NCBI RefSeq assembly: GCF_000802225.1
Contig: NZ_JTDI01000002.1
Coordinates: 1-64,000 of the forward strand
Source of the DNA: Novosphingobium malaysiense
GTDB lineage: Bacteria; Pseudomonadota; Alphaproteobacteria; Sphingomonadales; Sphingomonadaceae
Direction: 5' to 3'
DNA length: 64,000 nucleotides
Part shown: one piece after another, positions 59,539-64,000 of the stretch
How the letters are laid out: each line of letters begins with the position of its first letter
Position numbering within the stretch: position 1 is the stretch's first letter
Translations under genes and position numbers: made by a program
Notes under the pieces: model-generated
Told to the model about the DNA's origin: nothing
The model's database searches: none
Seen by the model: the letters and a program-made list of their open reading frames with translations, nothing else

Positions 59539-60702
59539 TCATTGTGCTGCCAGCGCCGGCTGCCGGGGCGCCTCCGGAATGTCCTCGAGGGATTCGCGGC
59601 GTTCGACGGGGATCTCGATGACCACGGCAAAGCCGCCTTCGACGGGTTCCACCGTTTCGAAGCGGTGGTTTTCGCCATAGGCCTGTTGCAGGCGGTCCCG
59701 AATGTTCGAAAGGCCGACGCCGGTGGACACCGGCTCCCCTCCATCATAGGTCATGCCCGATAACCTGTTGTTGGTGGTCGGACTTTGCAAGCCCGGTCCG
59801 GTGTCCGAGACGGCGATGCGAAGCATGGACCCGATAAGCTGCGCCGTAATGGTGATTTCGGCGCCCGATTCCTGCGGCGAAACGGCATATTTGACGGCGT
59901 TTTCGACCAGTGGCTGAAGCAGCAGCGAAGGCAGCATGCAGGTCTCGGTGGCAGGGTCGATGTCGAACTTCGTGCGCAGCCGTTCCTCGAAGCGCATGCG
60001 TTCGATGTCGAGGTAGAGCTTGAGCGTTTCCACTTCCTGCGCGACCGTCACGCGCGCCGAAGGCTTGTTGACCAGCGTGTAGCGAAGGAAGGCGGAAAGC
60101 CGCGAGAGCATCGCGTTGGCCGGCTCGGTCTGCTTGAGCAGGACGAGCGTGGAGATCGAGTTCAGGGTGTTGAACAGGAAGTGCGGGTTGAGCTGGTAGC
60201 GCAGCATCGCCAGCTGCGCGCTCGTCGCCTGGTTCTCCAACTGGATGAGCTGGTCGTTCTGCTCTTCGACCTGCAGGTAGAAGTTCACCATGTAGTAGAG
60301 CGCCGTCCAGGCGCCGAGCAGCGTCGCGTCGAGGTAGAACACGCCGAGGAACAGCTGGGTGAAGCTGGCGTCGCTGTCGGTTCGCCACAGCGACCAGACC
60401 CAGCCGTCGATAAAGGCGTGCAGCGCTACCGCGAACGGCAGCACCAGCGCCGTGAGGCCCCAGGTGACGATGGGCGGGCGGACGATCAGCGCGCGGTAGA
60501 TCACCGAGAGCACCAGCGAGATCGAAAAGCCGGTGATCGTCGCGATCAACACCAGCACCAACGAGGTTATCGGCTGGTTGTTGGCGATGAGCGACATCGT
60601 TCGCAGCATCATCGCGCCCGCCCAACCGGCGGTCTGCAGGCGCCAGAAGGCCTTGTCCTTGTCGGCGAAGAACGGGATCGGCTGGATGGGCAGGACGCTC
60701 AT
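59539..60702 (-). CDS. LytS/YehU-type sensor histidine kinase
   Basis: The 387-aa protein has about four membrane helices (residues 25-145) and no recognisable extracytoplasmic domain. The His_kinase domain has phospho-His174 in YQLNPHFLFNTLNSIS, and an ATPase domain carries LLLQPLVENAVKYAV, SDTGPGL and GVGLSNIRDRL. Its partner is the downstream LytTR regulator. The signal is probably sensed in the membrane. Confidence 0.94.
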   Translation of the reverse strand: MSVLPIQPIPFFADKDKAFWRLQTAGWAGAMMLRTMSLIANNQPITSLVLVLIATITGFSISLVLSVIYRALIVRPPIVTWGLTALVLPFAVALHAFIDGWVWSLWRTDSDASFTQLFLGVFYLDATLLGAWTALYYMVNFYLQVEEQNDQLIQLENQATSAQLAMLRYQLNPHFLFNTLNSISTLVLLKQTEPANAMLSRLSAFLRYTLVNKPSARVTVAQEVETLKLYLDIERMRFEERLRTKFDIDPATETCMLPSLLLQPLVENAVKYAVSPQESGAEITITAQLIGSMLRIAVSDTGPGLQSPTTNNRLSGMTYDGGEPVSTGVGLSNIRDRLQQAYGENHRFETVEPVEGGFAVVIEIPVERRESLEDIPEAPRQPALAAQ

Positions 60703-60766
60703 GGCCGCGAGTTTAGCCCATTTTCCGCCAGAGCTGAAATGCGGCGGCGGTCATGGCGGCGACTTG

Positions 60767-61465
60767 TCAACTTTCGCGCGCGGCCTCGACCGCCTGGGTG
60801 AGCCGGTCGATGCCCACCGCGCCGGAGATCAGGCGGTCGCCCGCGACCCAGCTGGGCGTGCCCGAAAAGCCGAGACGGCTCGCAAGGTCGAGATTGCGGC
60901 TGATTTCCGCCTCGGCTGTCGGACTCGCGGCGAACTGGCGCGCCCTGTCCATGTCGAGACCGACCTTGCGGGCCACGGCTTCTATGGTCTCATCGTCGAG
61001 CTGGCCGGCGGCGAACATGGCATCGTGGAAGGCCGGGTACTTGCCCTGCTCGGCTGCGGCGAGCGCCATCCTTGCGGCCTCGGGGCTTTGCGGGCTGATG
61101 ATCGGCAGTTCGCGCACGACGATACGCAGATCGGGGTTGTTCTCGATCAGCGCCTTCACGTCGGGCAGGCTCTGGCGGCAATAGCCGCAAGCGAAGTCGG
61201 TGAATTCGACGAGCGTGACCTTGCCGTCCGGATTGCCGAGCACGGCGCCGGGGAAGGGCGTCTCGACCGTGGAGCGCACGCCGGCAAGCTGCTGCGCGTT
61301 CTGGCGGCGCTGCAGTTCCTCCATGGCCTGCGGCAGGATTTCGGGGTGTTCGAGGATATAGTCGTGCACCACGTTCTCGACGGCAATGCGCCCGCCGTAC
61401 CAGCCGCCCACGCCCACCAGCGCCAGGCACCCGGCGATCGCTGCGAACTTCATGCCATTGCCCAT
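60767..61465 (-). CDS. DsbA-family thiol:disulfide oxidoreductase
   Basis: This 232-aa protein has an N-terminal signal anchor (FAAIAGCLALVGVGGWYGG). A thioredoxin-like domain carries the CGYC active site (Cys93, Cys96, in FTDFACGYCRQSLPD) and the cis-Pro loop SGTPSWVAG. The DUF-like N-terminal HPEILPQAMEELQRRQ segment is typical of DsbA/DsbG-type Com1-like proteins. It acts in periplasmic disulfide chemistry. It lies 33 bases after the M48 gene. Confidence 0.92.
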   Translation of the reverse strand: MGNGMKFAAIAGCLALVGVGGWYGGRIAVENVVHDYILEHPEILPQAMEELQRRQNAQQLAGVRSTVETPFPGAVLGNPDGKVTLVEFTDFACGYCRQSLPDVKALIENNPDLRIVVRELPIISPQSPEAARMALAAAEQGKYPAFHDAMFAAGQLDDETIEAVARKVGLDMDRARQFAASPTAEAEISRNLDLASRLGFSGTPSWVAGDRLISGAVGIDRLTQAVEAARES

Positions 61466-61498
61466 GGAATCTCCTGAAATCTCGTCGATAACCGGGCT

Positions 61499-62860
61499 TT
61501 AGCGCCGCTTCTTCTCGCGTTCCAGTTCGGCGCGCGCCTGCATCTCGATGTCCTGCGCGCGAAGCCAGTCCGGCGAGCCGGTGGCAAGTCCCGCCTCGGC
61601 GGCCTGGGCGCTCGCCAGCGCTTCCTTCATCGAGCCCGAAAGCGCCTGCTGTTCGGCGCTGGCAAGCCGCGCGCGGGGCATGTCGCCATTGGCGGCGTAG
61701 ATCATGCCGAGCTGGTACCACGCGAAGGGGTTCTCTCGGTCACGCACCACCGCAGCACGCAGCACGCGTTCGGCTTCCTTGAAGTTCGCCGGGTCCTCGG
61801 TCGCCATCAGGGCATGGCCGAACAGCGTGGCGATCAGCGGCTGGTTGCCCGTCAGATCGGTCGCCTTGCGCAAGGGGGCGAGAGCTTCGGCAGGCTTGCC
61901 CGATTCCAGCAGGATCTGCCCCTGCAGCTCGAGAAAATAGGGATCGTCCGGATCCTTGGTCACAAGCGCGTCGGTTTCCGCCCGTGCCTCGTCCAGCTTC
62001 GATTCGCGGTTGTAGGCATAGGCCCGCGCATAGTGGGCCGGCACGGAATTGTCGGTGAGCGGATAGCGGCGGAAAACGTCGCGCGGCTCGGCCAGGTAGC
62101 CGTAGAGCTTGGCTTTCATCCGTACGAAGCGCTTCTCGATCGTGGGGTCGGGCCTGGCGTCCCAGGCGGGATCCTTCTTGTAGGTATCCTCCAGCGTGGC
62201 AATGCGGTCGCTGGTAAGCGGGTGGGTACTGAAGAATTCGTCCTGGCTGCGCTGGCTGTACCCGTAGCGGTATTCCATGTTCTGCAGTTTCTTGAAGAAC
62301 TCGACCGAGCCGCGTCCGCTGATCCCGGCGGCGGAGAGGTACTTGGCGCCGGCGGCGTCGGCCGAGGCCTCCTGCGAGCGCGTGTAGGCGAGGAACTTGC
62401 CCATGGCGGCCTGCTGTCCGGCCATGATTACCCCCATCGCGGCCTCACCGCCGCCCGCGGCCGCGGCGGCCGCACCGAGCAGTAGCGAGAGCAGCGAAAC
62501 ATTGGTGGCGCTCTTTGCGCCCAGGTTCAGCACCGCGTGGCCGCCGGTGACGTGGCCCAGTTCGTGGGCGATTACGCCCTGTACTTCCTCGGCGGTGTCC
62601 GCCTCGTTGATCAGCCCGCTGTTGATGTAAACCGCCTGGCCACCGGCGACGAAGGCGTTGACCGACGAATCCTGGACCAGGACGATGTCCACGTTCGCGG
62701 GATCGAGGCCGGCCGCCTTGATCAGCGGCGTGGCCATGTCGTGAAGCAGTGCTTCGGTCTCGGCGTCGCGCAGGATCGATTGCGCGGCGGCCGGTGTGGC
62801 GGACCAGCCGAGCAATGCCAGGAACATCAGAACGAAAGCGGGGAATCGCAACTGCCGCAT
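61499..62860 (-). CDS. M48-family periplasmic metalloprotease with TPR region (BepA-like)
   Basis: The 453-aa protein has a signal peptide (FPAFVLMFLALLGWSATPAA), the zinc motif HELGH at residues 99-103 (GVIAHELGHVTGGHAV) and a third ligand region AYTRSQEASADAAG. A C-terminal helical TPR region (about 260-440) completes it. This architecture is that of BepA/YfgC, an outer-membrane assembly quality-control protease. A CtrA-type box lies 25-39 bases upstream of its start. Confidence 0.93.
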   Translation of the reverse strand: MRQLRFPAFVLMFLALLGWSATPAAAQSILRDAETEALLHDMATPLIKAAGLDPANVDIVLVQDSSVNAFVAGGQAVYINSGLINEADTAEEVQGVIAHELGHVTGGHAVLNLGAKSATNVSLLSLLLGAAAAAAGGGEAAMGVIMAGQQAAMGKFLAYTRSQEASADAAGAKYLSAAGISGRGSVEFFKKLQNMEYRYGYSQRSQDEFFSTHPLTSDRIATLEDTYKKDPAWDARPDPTIEKRFVRMKAKLYGYLAEPRDVFRRYPLTDNSVPAHYARAYAYNRESKLDEARAETDALVTKDPDDPYFLELQGQILLESGKPAEALAPLRKATDLTGNQPLIATLFGHALMATEDPANFKEAERVLRAAVVRDRENPFAWYQLGMIYAANGDMPRARLASAEQQALSGSMKEALASAQAAEAGLATGSPDWLRAQDIEMQARAELEREKKRR

Positions 62861-62884
62861 TGTGCCTCTTGGGACTGTCGGCCC

Positions 62885-62899
62885 TTAACCGGCGCTTAA
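62885..62899. promoter_or_regulatory. CtrA box TTAA-N7-TTAA upstream of the M48 protease gene
   Basis: TTAACCGGCGCTTAA has the exact 7-base spacing of the CtrA consensus and includes the preferred TTAACC half. It ends 25 bases before the M48 start codon. It also overlaps a small GC-rich palindrome. Exact matches are rare in such GC-rich DNA. Confidence 0.5.
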
Positions 62900-63015
62900 G
62901 CGCCGCTGCCGCTCTCGCAGCCTAGTGGCCGGGTGTCCGGAGGCAAGAGGTCGCGCAACCTGCCCTGTCGATTGCCGGGTGCCTTGCGATCGCCCGATCG
63001 CGGGCGAGACCGAGA

Positions 63016-64000
63016 TCAGTCGAGCAGGCGGCGGGCTGCCCGGTCCAGCAGGGCCTCGTCGTCGCAGACCTCGCCGAGCAGCACGACGTCCCCGTTTTCC
63101 AGCCGGCGGGCCACGACGACAGCGAACTCGCTGTCGCGTGCCACCGATTCCAGCGGGCGCGGTGCCAGCTGGCGCAGGCCTGCGACAAGCTTTTCGTGCG
63201 CATTGCGCGGATTGCTGTCCTTGCCGCTTTCCTCGCGGCGCAGGCGACGCTCCTCGCGCACCAGCGCCTTGAGGCCACCGGGCGATTCGATAAGCAGCTT
63301 CGACAGGCCGCCACAGGCGATGCCCAGGCGCTGTCCGTGCGCGATGACCGTCGCGAATTCGGTGAGACGGGTCTTGTCGTAATCGATGCCGAACACGAGC
63401 TTGACCAGCGGGATCAGCGGTGCGCGTTCCTGCACCTTGAGCCCGGCATCCTGCACCAGCTCGGCAAAGTCGTCCTCCGCTTCCGCGGCAGCGAGTGCGA
63501 AATCGTAGGCGCGGCCGATGGCTTCATAGAGCGCGCGGCGCGAACGGTCCTCGCTGCTGCGCGCATTCATGGCCTCCTCGCGGGCCATGGCCAGCAGGTC
63601 GCCCAGAGCCAGTCCCGCGGTTTCCAGAGCGGGGAACTGTACGTCTTCGTAATCGCCCTCGGCAACGCCGAATTCGGCGAACGGCAGGTCCATCGGCGGC
63701 TGCACACCGGATGCCCCGAGCATTCCGAGATCGACCGGGCCATCGGCCCATTCGCTCATCGGCATGGCGTCGCGTGGCAACGGCGGACGCGCCTCGACCG
63801 CTTCGTCCACCTGGCGCATCAGGGCGTCGGTGCTCGACTGGTCGGCCAGTTCCTTCCAGTTGATGACGCCGTAGATGTGGTCGATCGTATGGTCGTCGCG
63901 CGAGAACGGCAGGAGGATGCCGCGGTAGAGAATTGTCACGCCGCGCTGGTTGACGAATTCCGCCTCGAAGCCGATCGGCGCCTGATTGGCGAGGATCTGC
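63016..64000 (-). CDS. PAS-domain protein (5' end outside window)
   Basis: The frame stays open to the window edge, so at least 327 residues are present and the start lies beyond 64000. The visible N-terminal part (NQAPIGFEAEFVNQRGVTIL then YRGILLPFSRDDHTIDHIYG) looks like the end of a PAS domain of the PAS_5 type seen in alphaproteobacterial hypothetical proteins. The rest is helical, with no output domain I recognise. A GTG at 63939 is not taken as the start because the PAS-like sequence continues upstream of it. Confidence 0.75.
   Translation of the reverse strand, partial: QILANQAPIGFEAEFVNQRGVTILYRGILLPFSRDDHTIDHIYGVINWKELADQSSTDALMRQVDEAVEARPPLPRDAMPMSEWADGPVDLGMLGASGVQPPMDLPFAEFGVAEGDYEDVQFPALETAGLALGDLLAMAREEAMNARSSEDRSRRALYEAIGRAYDFALAAAEAEDDFAELVQDAGLKVQERAPLIPLVKLVFGIDYDKTRLTEFATVIAHGQRLGIACGGLSKLLIESPGGLKALVREERRLRREESGKDSNPRNAHEKLVAGLRQLAPRPLESVARDSEFAVVVARRLENGDVVLLGEVCDDEALLDRAARRLLD

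Overview
The window is a stretch of GC-rich alphaproteobacterial chromosome. It most resembles a sphingomonad of the Novosphingobium/Erythrobacter type. The grounds are a CtrA cell-cycle regulator whose phosphoacceptor Asp is at residue 51, a DUF3035 (BamF-type) lipoprotein next to lspA, a phaB-type acetoacetyl-CoA reductase, exosortase-A (XrtA/PEP-CTERM) associated polysaccharide genes, and several small conserved-hypothetical proteins of the type seen in this order. I see no insertion sequence, prophage, CRISPR array or rRNA. One tRNA (Thr, GGT) is present. Coding density is very high, overlapping stop/start pairs are common, and no gene-free stretch exceeds about 300 bases.

Layout. 0-5 kb: the first codons of etfB, then sucC, a CysQ-like phosphatase, an OmpA-family lipoprotein and a CNNM/CorC-type transporter. 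4.8-12.6 kb, minus strand: a long colinear run (52-aa protein, gpmA, purE, purK, folA, ribF, ileS, lspA, bamF-like) joining purine, folate and flavin metabolism to tRNA charging and lipoprotein maturation. 12.7-19 kb: tRNA-Thr, a lytic transglycosylase, galU, murA, several small proteins, phaB, an outer-membrane-like protein and a DUF3576 lipoprotein. 19-23 kb, plus strand: leuS-lptE-holA. 23-27.6 kb: an isolated polyprenyl sugar-1-phosphate transferase, the rnd-lptC-lptA operon, ung and an ABM-family monooxygenase. 27.7-36 kb: an orphan chemoreceptor, then gltB-gltD (NADPH glutamate synthase).

36-41 kb holds an exosortase-A associated glycosyltransferase followed by a large acidic membrane-anchored protein. 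A putative O-glycosylation ligase is transcribed divergently behind a tiny membrane ORF. Then come ctrA and trmB (41-43 kb), an amidohydrolase, and an alpha/beta hydrolase whose C-terminus is displaced by a frameshift at a run of seven T (44.5-45.7 kb).

45.7-53.4 kb, all on the minus strand, is the most accessory-looking part. It carries an M28 aminopeptidase coupled to an agmatine deiminase, and a Slam (type XI secretion) outer-membrane barrel next to its probable TbpB-like surface-lipoprotein cargo. An EEP-family nuclease/phosphatase, an EF-hand lipoprotein, an acidic lipoprotein and a 43-aa membrane peptide follow. The Slam gene appears to start at ATT.

53.5-58.5 kb, plus strand: glnE (nitrogen control, thematically linked to gltBD), a one-Cys BCP peroxiredoxin, a DUF455 ferritin-like protein and an M23 endopeptidase. 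58.7-64 kb, minus strand: a LytTR response regulator with its LytS-type kinase, a DsbA-like thiol oxidoreductase, an M48 periplasmic protease with an exact CtrA box just upstream of its start, and a PAS-domain protein cut by the window end.

Taken together, the window is dominated by envelope biogenesis (lspA, bamF-like, lptE/C/A, murA, galU, transglycosylase, M23, M48, DsbA, Slam) and nitrogen assimilation (gltBD, glnE, aguA). The findings I rate highest are the Slam/TbpB-like pair with its non-canonical start, the exosortase-A associated gene group, the frameshifted hydrolase and the CtrA box.
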